64,000 nucleotides of DNA from Paraneptunicella aestuarii (GTDB lineage: Bacteria; Pseudomonadota; Gammaproteobacteria; Enterobacterales; Alteromonadaceae), in contig NZ_CP074570.1 of the NCBI RefSeq assembly GCF_019900845.1, forward strand, positions 3,782,001 through 3,846,000, in the 5' to 3' direction. Position numbers and translations under genes: made by a program. Every line of letters begins with the position of its first letter. Within the stretch, counting starts at the first letter, position 1. The notes below the pieces were generated by a model. It saw only the letters and a program-made list of their open reading frames with translations, was not told where the DNA came from and made no database searches. Shown piece by piece: positions 40,401-49,045 of this stretch.

Positions 40401-40874
40401 TGGACAGATCTTGATCCTAGCTCGGGCGGTAACTTTTACGTTGCCTCATTGGGTGATGGAACCAATAGCTGGACTGTATTTGAGTGGGAGAATGTACCAC
40501 GTTTCGGGACAGATCCTTCTGATCCGGCCAACACCCACAGCTTCCAAATCTGGATTGAAGCGGGTAACAGCGGCAACATCTGGTATACCTATGGCCCTCA
40601 AGGCGACTTGACAGGTGTTAACGTTACCGTTGGTATCGAAAACGAATCAGGAACCACAGGTACAAGCGTTTACTACAACGGACAAGGCACATTGCCAACA
40701 GCGGGTTCTGAGTTGAAAGCTCAAAACGTTGTCGGTGGTACTGCCAGCTTTACTTATCAAGCAACGGTTGATAAGTGTAAGCGCCATAAAGGTATTGTCA
40801 GTGAAGTAACCGTAACTAGCGGCACAGTCACGGAAAAGGCAATTGCTACTTCAAGCTGTGCCAGACGTCACTAA
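37479..40874 (+). CDS. Large secreted subtilisin-like serine protease (S8) with PA insert
   Basis: 1131 residues from the ATG at 37479, preceded by AAGGTGG; the open frame extends 33 codons upstream but the signal peptide (residues 10-30, ending AAVMA) begins only after this ATG. Order: propeptide inhibitor I9 (STYIVRLQSPS, to about 155), S8 catalytic domain with Asp208 (AVLDTGIN), His277 (DGHGSHTAS) and Ser612 (GTSMSSPH), a protease-associated domain inserted between His and Ser (ICDRGSIARVDKGANVLAGG), then Fn3/DUF11-like C-terminal beta modules. The Ser motif reads SMSSPHNAG rather than SMAAPHVAG. No sorting tail such as GlyGly-CTERM is seen. It probably digests extracellular protein for nutrition. 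Confidence 0.93.
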   Translation: MSFNQPLASSKTALAVCLALGTIGSAAVMADDINTTGKQPSVVKTINPLSETKKPFVNSIGKSTYIVRLQSPSIAAYNGGIGGMMGTSLKSSGKNVLNVKAPEVQTYRTFLETQQRNVMQASNQAIGRDISVKYQYSHVFNGMAMELTDQEAKVIAKLPGVLSIEKERFEQPNTDAGPAWIGATKFWEFDKKGLKGNAGEGVVVAVLDTGINHDHAAFADIGGDGYDHTNPLGSGNYIPGSYCDVVDPNFCNDKLIGAWNMVNSPQDPHSPEDSDGHGSHTASTAAGNVVTNATLVAPTADLVVEASGVAPHANIIAYDVCIDSCPGSALLAAVEQVVIDASALPNGIQALNYSISGGEDPYNDAVELGFLNATAAGIYVATSAGNSGPTAGSTGHASPWVSTTAALTHNRTLVNSVVGMTSDGASLADLQGKGFTSAYGPADIVYAGDFPTTDGTSNETNPAQCLEPFPPGHFNGEIVICDRGSIARVDKGANVLAGGAGGLILVNAAANGDSTSNDAHYLPAVHLGYTNGQTLKDWVANNTNTRASIGGNSLLLDKDIADITAGFSSRGPASKIDVIKPDIGAPGVDIIAAYNTTETSSGDEYGFLSGTSMSSPHNAGAGALIAGSTDWSPYAIKSAIMMTSKGAGIFKEDGETHADAFDTGAGRINLKNVLNAGLILNETPENFLAANPALGGDPKSLNIASMQDNNCVHGCTWTRTVTNVNDRATSWLLSGVSEAAGFNVSVDPFFIRLEKGESADIQVSVDSAFAEADWNFGHVLMFPLDIDLEILHMPVAAFASKSSTPYMVYTVDQAEVKKGDVVTYQIDLSNGPLEDTITVSSTLPQGLSYVEGSATQSVAQGTTDSAFAFDGNSFNWTGTLNKSALELNASTDSPAGYLPLSLFGVAPETCPSNCDDGALIFSVDSFTFNGATYDQVIFSMNGTLEVGTASGVAISATNSQLPNEAAPNNILAPLWTDLDPSSGGNFYVASLGDGTNSWTVFEWENVPRFGTDPSDPANTHSFQIWIEAGNSGNIWYTYGPQGDLTGVNVTVGIENESGTTGTSVYYNGQGTLPTAGSELKAQNVVGGTASFTYQATVDKCKRHKGIVSEVTVTSGTVTEKAIATSSCARRH

Positions 40875-40890
40875 TCGTTAATAAGCATGA

Positions 40891-40910
40891 GTAGCAACTC
40901 TGGTTGCTAC
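40891..40910 (+). terminator. Hairpin after the subtilase gene
   Basis: An 8-bp perfect stem GTAGCAAC / GTTGCTAC with a 4-base loop, 17 bases after the stop. It has no T run; a stronger terminator follows immediately. Confidence 0.5.
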
Positions 40911-40924
40911 ACGTTTAAACAGAC

Positions 40925-40952
40925 AATGCCAGTCAGACTGACTGGCATTTTT
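40925..40952 (+). terminator. Rho-independent terminator of the subtilase gene
   Basis: An 11-bp perfect stem AATGCCAGTCA / TGACTGGCATT with a 3-base loop, followed by TTT and CGTTTT. It is a strong terminator. Confidence 0.9.
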
Positions 40953-41087
40953 CGTTTTAAGCGTTGTATTTTCTTTTATATTGGGTTTCAGCCAAATAAT
41001 TACTGTTTAATCAATTGAAAATCCAGAGTTACGATATCTAGCGGCTTTTACACTTTGCTCTCAATTAATCACCACAGAGAGCATAAT

Positions 41088-42185
41088 ATGAGCATCTTCG
41101 ATCGATTTAATAGCAATTGGTGTGACTCGGGCTATAAATCACACGCAAATTCTTACCGTGACAGTATTGACCTCAACACAATTTCTCATGGCATCAGTTT
41201 GCTATGGCAAATGCGTTCAGATGAAACCATTGCCGAGTGTGTAAGCCTGTTGGCGCCAGAAGCATGGTTTGCACTGGACACAAACATTGCACTTTTAAGC
41301 AAGGCCGGATTAAGCGGCAACACCGATCAGGAAACCGCTGTGGGATTGTCTCGGATGGGTGATTATTTATTTACCTCTTCCCCCATCACAACCTATAGAG
41401 GACTCTACGACCATTTCCAGAACTATCTGGAAAACTCCAATCCTTACGCCAGAGAACTCAGTTTTAAGGAAATTGAGCAAGAGATTATCCTTGCTCCCAA
41501 AGATGAATTTAGTACAGCGATTGAATTAATTAAGTCAGACAAACCGCAACTACTTAATGCATTTATAATGGCAAAATCCATCATTGATATGGGCGAACTG
41601 CCACAACTGGATGTCTCTATTTCAGCGTCAGAGATCATTGGCTACGTCAAAACGGCGGTTGAAAAAGGTACACTTTATGTTGCAGGTCAAAAACTTGGTG
41701 CGGCACTGGGAACGGTCAGCCCATTCACTTCAGGAGGAATGGTACTTGCTCCCTGGGTTTCTCTAAGCAGTTTCTCTGGCTATATGAACACTCAGTCTCA
41801 CTTGTATGATTTACTTGAGATTACTGCCCCTCTTAATGTACACAATGCCACTATCATTGAAGGCGTGAAAACAGCAATAAACGAAATTGACATTGGTGCG
41901 ATGAAATCTGCATTCGCGGTTACCCCTTTCGGCGTGATCTTCACTTTATATGGCGTAGGTAAAAAATGCGCCGAAATCATTAAGGTAAAATCAAAAGATC
42001 ACAATGCGTTGGCAGGTAAACTATTAACCATTGCCAAAGATTGGGAAAACAAATCTCTCGACAGATTAGTGTGCCTCATGTTGCTAGCAAATCAGGCAAA
42101 GGAACTTCGTGAACTCATCAAAGCTCTGTGCAACAAAAATACTCAGGATGCGCAAAATAAAATTGCAGGATGGCTAGAACCCTAA
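41088..42185 (+). CDS. Unrecognised protein, 365 residues
   Basis: The ATG at 41088 follows AGAGAG; the frame is open 33 bases earlier from a TTG. The protein begins MSIFDRFNSNWCDSGYK, has no signal peptide, and contains mixed helical sequence with a Gly/Ala-rich hydrophobic stretch in the middle (about 200-250, KLGAALGTVSPFTSGGMVLAP) and another near 290-305. The C-terminal third is charged and helical. I recognise no family or motif. It is isolated, with a terminator upstream and a convergent methyltransferase downstream. Composition and length argue that it is a real gene. Confidence 0.75.
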   Translation: MSIFDRFNSNWCDSGYKSHANSYRDSIDLNTISHGISLLWQMRSDETIAECVSLLAPEAWFALDTNIALLSKAGLSGNTDQETAVGLSRMGDYLFTSSPITTYRGLYDHFQNYLENSNPYARELSFKEIEQEIILAPKDEFSTAIELIKSDKPQLLNAFIMAKSIIDMGELPQLDVSISASEIIGYVKTAVEKGTLYVAGQKLGAALGTVSPFTSGGMVLAPWVSLSSFSGYMNTQSHLYDLLEITAPLNVHNATIIEGVKTAINEIDIGAMKSAFAVTPFGVIFTLYGVGKKCAEIIKVKSKDHNALAGKLLTIAKDWENKSLDRLVCLMLLANQAKELRELIKALCNKNTQDAQNKIAGWLEP

Positions 42186-42295
42186 ACTTCCCTGATACAC
42201 GCTTTAAAAATAAGCTCCAAATTTGAAGTAAAGAAGCGGAAACAATAAGCAGAGTAAAACCTTCCATTTACTCTGCTGTTAACACTTTTCAAGAC

Positions 42296-42916
42296 TCAAG
42301 CTTTCAGCCAAACCAGCAAATGGTTATTAGCCGGCATGTCGATGACGTGTGTTAACTGAAGTGAATGTTCAGAGGTAGATGCCCATTGTGTTAATTCATT
42401 GATATCACGATAGCCACCGAAGCCTTGTAAGCGAAGATGCTGATCAAATTCAAGATTACTCTGGCTGGTAAATTCCCCATCAAACTTGAATGGGCCATAT
42501 TGGCAAAATACGCCATTCTTGGTCAAGTTCTCAGCAACCATTTGCATCATCAGCTTTGCTTCATCAGGCTGCATAATATGCGCAGTGTTAGCGGAAAAGA
42601 CGGCATCAAATAGAGCCCCCGCATCAGGCCAGGGATCGACGCCAATTGTTAAAGTTAACGGCGATCGCCAATTACTGAGAGAGGCTTGATTATCAAGATT
42701 AGAGTCTTCACCCCAGGCAAGAATGCTGGGATGATTTTCTGGCACATCACTGGTTTGCCAGATTAGATGAGGCAGTGCCTGTGCAAAGAAAACAGAATGC
42801 TGCCCCGTACCAGAACCAATTTCCAGCACATGCCGAGACGGTGCAAAAAACTGCTGCAACTGTTCCAAAATCGGTAATTTATTATTCTCACACGCTTGGG
42901 AAAATCGCTTTTGCAC
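42296..42916 (-). CDS. DUF938 family SAM-dependent methyltransferase
   Basis: 206 residues. The start QKRFSQACENNKLPILEQL and the glycine motif LEIGSGTGQHSVFFA define the DUF938 class-I methyltransferases; FSANTAHIMQPDEAK and CQYGPFKFDGEFTSQSN follow in the usual order. The substrate is unknown. It lies 36 bp downstream of the second methionine-synthase gene on the same strand, so co-transcription is possible. Confidence 0.9.
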   Translation of the reverse strand: MQKRFSQACENNKLPILEQLQQFFAPSRHVLEIGSGTGQHSVFFAQALPHLIWQTSDVPENHPSILAWGEDSNLDNQASLSNWRSPLTLTIGVDPWPDAGALFDAVFSANTAHIMQPDEAKLMMQMVAENLTKNGVFCQYGPFKFDGEFTSQSNLEFDQHLRLQGFGGYRDINELTQWASTSEHSLQLTHVIDMPANNHLLVWLKA

Positions 42917-42952
42917 TGTCTCGTTTTCTCTCTTTCTCTTACTTTGAAACGG

Positions 42953-45574
42953 TTATTTATAACTAATATTAGGCCCTAACCAGCGTTCTGCTTCTTCCAG
43001 GCTCATGCCTTTACGCTGGGCATATTCAGTTACCTGATCTTCCTGAATTTGCGCAACCGCAAAGTAACGCGACTCAGGGTGAGAGAAATACCAACCAGAA
43101 ACCGAAGCGCCCGGCCACATAGCGTAGCTTTCGGTTAGCTTCATTCCCGTATTGGCTTCTGTATCCAACACCTTCCAGATACCCGCTTTCTCGGTATGCT
43201 CAGGGCACGCTGGGTAACCCGGAGCTGGACGAATGCCTTGATACTTCTCGCGGATCAACATGTCGTTATCCAGATCTTCATCCGGCGCATAGCCCCAATG
43301 TATTTTACGCACCTGCTGATGTAAATATTCAGCAAAGGCTTCTGCCAAACGATCACAGACCGCTTTTACCATAATGGCGTGGTAATCATCATGCTGCTTC
43401 TCGAAATGGCCTGCAATATCGTCTTCCGCGATACCCGCCGTTACCGCAAACGCACCGATATAATCATTCACACCAGCAGGCGCGATGTAATCACTCAAAC
43501 AATGATTCGCGCCTTTAGGCTTCTCGGTTTGCTGACGCAACTGGCTACTGGTGTACAACACTTCGGAACGAGATTCATCAGCAAATATTTGAATATCGTC
43601 ACCAACACGGTTAGCCGGGAACAAACCAAACACGCCTTTAGGCTGCAATTTATGCTCGTCTTTCAGTAATTTCAGCATGGCTTGAGCGTCATCGAACAGC
43701 TTCTTCGCTTCCTCACCCACCACTTCGTCATCAAGAATACGAGGGTATTTGCCCGCTAAAGACCAGGTCATAAAGAACGGTGTCCAGTCGATGTAATCAA
43801 CCAAGGTGTCTATCGACACTTCAACACTCTGTACGCCCAGTTGCTTCGGCACTGGCGGCGTATAGCTGCTCCAGTCGGTCACAAATCCGTTCTCACGGGC
43901 TTGCGCTAATGTCACCGGACGGCTCTTGGGCTGGCGACGAGCGTGTTGCTCACGCACCACTTCATATTCATCTCGAATTTGCTGAACATATTCATCTTTC
44001 GCTGTTGGCGTCAGTAACTTCTGGCACACACCCACCGCACGAGACGCGTTAGGCACGTAAACCACCGGCCCTTCATAATTTTGTTCGATCTTCACAGCGG
44101 TGTGAGCTTTAGAGGTAGTCGCACCACCAATCAACAATGGAATATCGAAACCGGTGCGCTGCATTTCTTTAGCAACATGCACCATTTCATCAAGCGAAGG
44201 CGTGATCAAACCCGACAAACCAATGATGTCTGCATTCACTTCTTTGGCTTTTTTCAGAATGTCGGCACAAGGCACCATTACGCCCATGTCGATAATTTCG
44301 TAGTTATTACACTGCAACACCACGCCAACGATATTCTTACCAATGTCGTGAACATCGCCTTTTACCGTGGCTAACAAGATCTTACCGTTGCTGCTACCGG
44401 CTTCTTTTTCATCTTCAATGTAGGGTTCGAGGTAAGCAACGGCTTTCTTCATTACGCGCGCAGACTTCACCACTTGCGGCAAGAACATTTTGCCTTCACC
44501 AAACAAGTCACCAACCACATTCATGCCGTCCATCAACGGCCCTTCGATAACATGCAAAGGTTTTTCTGCCGCTAAACGCGCCGCTTCGGTGTCTTCTTCG
44601 ATAAAGTCTGTAATACCTTTCACCAGCGCGTGTTCAAGGCGCTTGTTGACGGGCAGTGAACGCCATTCCAAATCTTCTTTTGCTGCCACTTTACCGCCAC
44701 CTTGGTACTTAGGTGCAATATCCAGCAAGCGTTCAGTCGCATCGTCGCGACGATTCAGAATCACATCTTCAACAGCGTCACGTAGCTCTTTGGGAATTTC
44801 ATCATACACTTCCAACTGACCGGCATTGACAATGCCCATATCCATACCCGCTTTAATCGCGTAGTACAGGAATACCGAGTGCATGGCTTCACGCACTGGA
44901 TTGTTACCACGGAATGAGAAGGAAATATTCGACAAACCACCCGATACATGGCAGTGCGGCAAATTGGTAGTGATACGACGAGTCGCTTCAATGAAGTCGA
45001 CAGCATAGTTGTTATGCTCTTCGATCCCGGTGGCAACCGCAAAAATGTTCGGATCGAAAATAATGTCTTCTGGTGGAAAGCCCACTTCATCCACCAAAAT
45101 GCGATAAGAACGCTCACAAATCTCATATTTGCGCGCTTCGGTATCCGCCTGTCCTGTCTCATCAAAGGCCATCACCACAGTTGCTGCGCCATAGCGTCTA
45201 ATCTTCTTGGCCTGTTCTTTGAAGTTCTCTTCGCCTTCTTTCAAGCTAATGGAGTTAACAATGGCTTTACCCTGAACACATTTAAGACCGGCTTCGATAA
45301 CACTCCACTTGGAGGAGTCGATCATAATAGGTACGCGGGAAATATCCGGTTCAGAGGCAATCAAATTCAGGAAACGCACCATTGCCGCTTCGGAATCCAA
45401 CATGGCTTCGTCCATGTTGATATCGATAATTTGTGCGCCACTTTCAACCTGCTGTCTGGCAACATCAAGGGCGGCTTCATAATCCCCATCAAGGATTAAA
45501 CGCTTAAATTTTGCAGAGCCAGTAACGTTAGTACGTTCACCGACATTGATAAAACGGGCAGTTGCTTGAGACAT
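42953..45574 (-). CDS. metH: Methionine synthase, folate/cobalamin/activation part (separate polypeptide)
   Basis: 873 residues corresponding to residues about 354-1227 of E. coli MetH. Domains in order: pterin-binding barrel ([33 protein letters not shown]), cobalamin cap and binding domain with [14 protein letters not shown] (axial His in DxHxxG), and the AdoMet activation domain ending with [13 protein letters not shown]. The homocysteine domain is missing because it is encoded by the gene 11 bp upstream. The ATG at 45574 has AGGGA 5 bases before it and lies in a different frame from the upstream gene, so this is translated as its own protein. Together the two make a B12-dependent methionine synthase of normal total length (1225). 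Confidence 0.95.
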   Translation of the reverse strand: MSQATARFINVGERTNVTGSAKFKRLILDGDYEAALDVARQQVESGAQIIDINMDEAMLDSEAAMVRFLNLIASEPDISRVPIMIDSSKWSVIEAGLKCVQGKAIVNSISLKEGEENFKEQAKKIRRYGAATVVMAFDETGQADTEARKYEICERSYRILVDEVGFPPEDIIFDPNIFAVATGIEEHNNYAVDFIEATRRITTNLPHCHVSGGLSNISFSFRGNNPVREAMHSVFLYYAIKAGMDMGIVNAGQLEVYDEIPKELRDAVEDVILNRRDDATERLLDIAPKYQGGGKVAAKEDLEWRSLPVNKRLEHALVKGITDFIEEDTEAARLAAEKPLHVIEGPLMDGMNVVGDLFGEGKMFLPQVVKSARVMKKAVAYLEPYIEDEKEAGSSNGKILLATVKGDVHDIGKNIVGVVLQCNNYEIIDMGVMVPCADILKKAKEVNADIIGLSGLITPSLDEMVHVAKEMQRTGFDIPLLIGGATTSKAHTAVKIEQNYEGPVVYVPNASRAVGVCQKLLTPTAKDEYVQQIRDEYEVVREQHARRQPKSRPVTLAQARENGFVTDWSSYTPPVPKQLGVQSVEVSIDTLVDYIDWTPFFMTWSLAGKYPRILDDEVVGEEAKKLFDDAQAMLKLLKDEHKLQPKGVFGLFPANRVGDDIQIFADESRSEVLYTSSQLRQQTEKPKGANHCLSDYIAPAGVNDYIGAFAVTAGIAEDDIAGHFEKQHDDYHAIMVKAVCDRLAEAFAEYLHQQVRKIHWGYAPDEDLDNDMLIREKYQGIRPAPGYPACPEHTEKAGIWKVLDTEANTGMKLTESYAMWPGASVSGWYFSHPESRYFAVAQIQEDQVTEYAQRKGMSLEEAERWLGPNISYK

Positions 45575-45585
45575 AATATTCCCTA

Positions 45586-46644
45586 TTAGTGGACAAAGGG
45601 TTCTAAACCGGACAATCGCATTTTCACTTCACGTTTCACCAACTTTCGTGGTTCAACGTTCGCCACCGCATCGGCAATGGCTTTGATGTGCTCAGGTGTG
45701 GAACCGCAACACCCTCCCACCAGGTTAACCAACCCGGCTCTCGCCCATTCACTGATTTGTTCCGCCATGTCTTGTGGCGACAAATCATACTCACCAAATT
45801 CGTTAGGAAGACCCGCATTCGGGTACGCTGATACATAGCGATCGGCAATATTGGAAATTTCCTGTACGTACTGGCGCAGTAAATCTGGGCCCAAAGCACA
45901 GTTCAATCCGAAAGTAATCGGATTCGCATGACGTAGCGAATAGTAGAAGGCTTCAGCGGTTTGACCCGACAAAGTACGACCAGAAGCATCAGTGATAGTG
46001 CCGGAAATCATAACCGGCAATTCCACCTGCATTTCTTCAAATACTTCATCAACGGCGTATACCGCAGCTTTGGCATTCAAGGTATCGAAAATGGTTTCGA
46101 TCAGGATCAGGTCAACCCCACCTTCGATCAAACCTCGGCACGCTTCTTTATAGGCAGCAACCAATTGGTCAAAATTCACATTGCGCATACCAGGGTCGTT
46201 TACATCAGGGGAAATAGATGCAGTTCTGTTTGTTGGCCCTAGTACACCAGCGACGAAACGTGGTTTGTCGGGTGTTTTTTCGGTGTATTCCTGCGCAATC
46301 TTTTTGGCAATTCGAGCGGCAGCAACGTTAATTTCATAGGCAAATTCCTGCATATCGTAATCAGCCATTGAAATGGTAGTCGCGTTAAAAGTGTTGGTTT
46401 CCAGAATGTCGGAACCCGCGTCTAAAAACTTACCGTGAATTTCTTCAATAATTTGCGGTTGAGTCAGGGATAGAAGGTCGTTGTTACCTTTGACATCACT
46501 GTGCCAATCTTTAAAGCGTTCACCGCGATAATCAGACTCAGTGAGCTTATAGCCCTGGATCATGGTTCCCATACCGCCATCAAGCAACAGTATTCGCTTT
46601 TGCAACTGCTTCTCAAATAATGCCGCAGTATTGTTGTCAGTCAC
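45586..46644 (-). CDS. metH: Methionine synthase, homocysteine-binding part (separate polypeptide)
   Basis: 352 residues equal to the first domain of Met[43 protein letters not shown], the zinc ligand Cys in FGLNCALG and the Cys pair in [11 protein letters not shown]. It ends [10 protein letters not shown], exactly where the linker to the folate domain starts in one-piece MetH, then TAA and TAG. The start is GTG at 46644 with AGGGG 8-12 bases upstream; an ATG 6 bases before it is out of frame and meets TGA after two codons. It probably works as a complex with the downstream protein. It follows metA, 71 bp away, on the same strand. Confidence 0.93.
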   Translation of the reverse strand: MTDNNTAALFEKQLQKRILLLDGGMGTMIQGYKLTESDYRGERFKDWHSDVKGNNDLLSLTQPQIIEEIHGKFLDAGSDILETNTFNATTISMADYDMQEFAYEINVAAARIAKKIAQEYTEKTPDKPRFVAGVLGPTNRTASISPDVNDPGMRNVNFDQLVAAYKEACRGLIEGGVDLILIETIFDTLNAKAAVYAVDEVFEEMQVELPVMISGTITDASGRTLSGQTAEAFYYSLRHANPITFGLNCALGPDLLRQYVQEISNIADRYVSAYPNAGLPNEFGEYDLSPQDMAEQISEWARAGLVNLVGGCCGSTPEHIKAIADAVANVEPRKLVKREVKMRLSGLEPFVH

Positions 46645-46715
46645 TTCATTTCCCCTCTGTTATGACGCTCATACACTACGTCGCCATGTCGAAATATTGT
46701 TTACTTACCGATTAT

Positions 46716-47639
46716 TTAGTCAGCAGACAGTTCCGCCAGGTTATAAGGCGTTGTTTGATACACGTAATAATTCAACCAGTTGGTGAATAATAACGAACCA
46801 TGAGCTCGCCACGTCACACGCGGCTCAGCCGTCGGATCATTATTAGTGAAATAGTTTTCAGGAAGTGCTGTTCCCACACCAGAATCAGCATCCCGCAAGT
46901 ATTCTTGCTGCAAAGTGTTAGCATCATACTCTGGATGACCAGTCAAAAAAACTACCCGCTTATCACTTGATGCTACTAGATATGCCCCAACTTGATCAGA
47001 CCCGGCTAATACCTGTAATCCGGGAATGCCTTCGTATTCTTCAATGGCAATTTGACCATATCTTGAGTGAGGCGCGCCAAACACAGGATCAAAACCTCGA
47101 ACCAGTTCATTTAAAGGTTCATACACCTGATGCTCAAACACGCCAAACAGCTTGTTGTCACGAATTTGGCGATTCACGCCGTAGTGATAATACATAGCGG
47201 CGTGGGCAGCCCAGCACAGATAAAGGGTTGATTGCACATGACGACGCGCCCACTCCATCACCTGAGTAATTTTGTCCCAATAGGAAATGTCCTGATAAGG
47301 CATCAAGGCAATGGGCGCACCAGTGATAATCAAGCCATCGTAGAACTTATGTTCAACCTCGTCGAAATGGTGATAAAAGTTGTCCAAATGCTCTTGTGGC
47401 GTGTGTTTGGAAGCTCGGTTATCAATACGGATCAAATCAATATTAATCTGTAGCGGCGTGTTAGATAACAAGCGGCAAAGCTGCACTTCGGTTTGGATCT
47501 TGTTAGGCATGAGATTCAAAATGCCGACTTCCAGAGGACGAATGTCCTGATTACTGGCTCGTTCCGAATCCATGACAAAAATATTCTCGTTAAGAAGAAT
47601 ATTCTGCGCAGGTAAATCACTTGGAATTCGAATAGGCAT
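46716..47639 (-). CDS. metA: Homoserine O-succinyltransferase (MetA)
   Basis: 307 residues, matching MetA throughout: MPIRIPSDLPA start, EVGILNLMPNKIQTE, HTPQEHL, the acyl-carrying Cys142 in LCWAAHA, GVFEHQVYE, APHSRYG, the His/Glu pair in TGHPEYDANTL, and NWLNYYVYQTTPY. Residue 111, which separates succinyl (Gly in E. coli) from acetyl (Glu) users, is Ala here (TGAPIA); the small side chain favours succinyl-CoA, but this is inference. It commits homoserine to methionine synthesis. A MetJ-type operator lies about 100 bp upstream. Both metH parts lie downstream on the same strand. Confidence 0.94.
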   Translation of the reverse strand: MPIRIPSDLPAQNILLNENIFVMDSERASNQDIRPLEVGILNLMPNKIQTEVQLCRLLSNTPLQINIDLIRIDNRASKHTPQEHLDNFYHHFDEVEHKFYDGLIITGAPIALMPYQDISYWDKITQVMEWARRHVQSTLYLCWAAHAAMYYHYGVNRQIRDNKLFGVFEHQVYEPLNELVRGFDPVFGAPHSRYGQIAIEEYEGIPGLQVLAGSDQVGAYLVASSDKRVVFLTGHPEYDANTLQQEYLRDADSGVGTALPENYFTNNDPTAEPRVTWRAHGSLLFTNWLNYYVYQTTPYNLAELSAD

Positions 47640-47741
47640 TAGGTTTCACATCCACTAAGTCAACTATTTCAGCTAGATCGCTAACCATTCCTCCGTGAAT
47701 CAAACAAACTGCTCCCGATATTGACGGAGAAATTAACATCT

Positions 47742-47765
47742 TTACGTCTAGACGTCTATAAGTAT
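47742..47765 (-). promoter_or_regulatory. MetJ operator (tandem met boxes) upstream of metA
   Basis: A perfect met box AGACGTCT at 47750-47757, flanked in register by TTACGTCT (6 of 8) and ATAAGTAT (5 of 8). Tandem 8-bp boxes are how MetJ-SAM binds. It is about 105-125 bp ahead of metA, so repression of metA by S-adenosylmethionine is expected. Confidence 0.8.
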
Positions 47766-47872
47766 ATTTATAATTTCCGGATCTCATCTGTATCTCCTCT
47801 TCGACATTCGCTGTAATATGCAAGCCCTATCAAGGCAGTCATATTTTGAGTATTCCCAAGCAAGGTTTTCCT

Positions 47873-48727
47873 ATGTACGCCAGTATCAATCGTTTATGCA
47901 TTTACCCGGTCAAATCCTTAAAAGGCATTGAAGTCCAACAAGCCAAATGTTTACCCACCGGTCTGGAATTCGATCGTGAATGGGTGGTTGTTGATCATAA
48001 AAACCGTTTCATGACTCAGCGCCAGCTTCCCAAAATGGCCACCATAGAAACCCACATTAGCAATGATAGTCTGGTTTTATCACACTCAGAGCATGGCGCG
48101 ATTCACGTTCCTCTGAACACTCCACCTTGGCAGGATCCGAAAGCAGATACTCGGGAGATCATCGTTTGGAAAGATAAATGTCAGGCTTTTGATGAAGGAA
48201 AAGCCGTATCTGACTGGCTAACAGATGTATTGGAATTTGCTGCAAAAGGCACTCTGCATTTAATGCGTTTTCCTCAACAGGAAAAACGCGTAGTGCAGCC
48301 CAAGTTCACCCAACGTGACGACGGCGTTCTTAAATTTGCCGATGCCTGCCCTTATCTGGTGGTCAATACGGAATCACTGGACGCCTTAAATACCGAATTG
48401 GAACAACAGCAATTAAGCGCGATCGACATGAACCGTTTTCGCGGCAATATTGAGATTTCAGGCATTCCAGCCTGGCAAGAATACCAAAGCAGTAAAATGA
48501 CGATTGGAGATGTCATACTAAAAGCGGAAGGGCCTTGTCATCGCTGCCCAATGCCGGGAATTGATCAATTGACTGGCATAACAAAAGAACCGGGGCAACC
48601 CTTTAAAACGCTTATGGAGCTTGATGTTCCGGAAGGGAAAAGCGGGGCTTATTTCGGAATGCATGCAACATTTTTGTCTGGTGAAGGAAATACCATCGCT
48701 GTTGGCGATCAGATAGAGCTGATTTAA
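47873..48727 (+). CDS. MOSC-domain protein (YcbX-like, N-terminal beta barrel plus MOSC)
   Basis: 284 residues from the ATG at 47873, after CAAGG; the frame is open 27 bases earlier from a TTG. The N-terminal barrel begins SINRLCIYPVKSLKGI with the GLEFDREWVVVD strand; the C-terminal MOSC domain includes RFRGNIEISG and GPCHRCPMPGIDQ, whose Cys is the candidate molybdenum-cofactor ligand in mARC/YcbX-type enzymes. YcbX and mARC reduce N-hydroxylated compounds. No [2Fe-2S] ferredoxin domain is fused at the C terminus, so a separate electron donor would be needed. It is divergent from metA. Confidence 0.9.
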   Translation: MYASINRLCIYPVKSLKGIEVQQAKCLPTGLEFDREWVVVDHKNRFMTQRQLPKMATIETHISNDSLVLSHSEHGAIHVPLNTPPWQDPKADTREIIVWKDKCQAFDEGKAVSDWLTDVLEFAAKGTLHLMRFPQQEKRVVQPKFTQRDDGVLKFADACPYLVVNTESLDALNTELEQQQLSAIDMNRFRGNIEISGIPAWQEYQSSKMTIGDVILKAEGPCHRCPMPGIDQLTGITKEPGQPFKTLMELDVPEGKSGAYFGMHATFLSGEGNTIAVGDQIELI

Positions 48728-49045
48728 TTACAAACTATTACTTTATTTTTCATAGAGATATGAATCTCTAAACACGAGCATAAAGGAAAATTTCAAAGTT
48801 GGATTTATACTGGTTGAAAAAGCCGTTAATAAGCCATTGCATCCTGTTTGTATTTAGCTAGAATCAAGGGCTGAACAAAGGTGAATAGTTCATGTCAGAG
48901 CGCGGAGTATAGACTGGCATGCAAGTCAATTTTCTGTACCGGATCCATCCTGTCTAACCTTGATTGTGGCATTGTTTAATACTCTTTTCTCTGATCAACA
49001 TTGAGCATAACCCATACTTAACCCTATAGATTAGCAGGAACGATT
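48728..49045. other. Intergenic region before the class V aminotransferase
   Basis: 318 bp without a credible ORF. No strong terminator after the MOSC gene and no recognised operator; a promoter for the aminotransferase is presumably here. Confidence 0.4.

Noticed and set aside
45575..45585. A sequencing frameshift as the cause of the two metH genes
   Set aside because: Two stops, a Shine-Dalgarno and a new ATG lie at the domain linker; one indel would not produce this.
47617..47823. 68-codon minus-strand ORF upstream of metA
   Set aside because: It spans the MetJ operator and the metA start region; probably just the leader.
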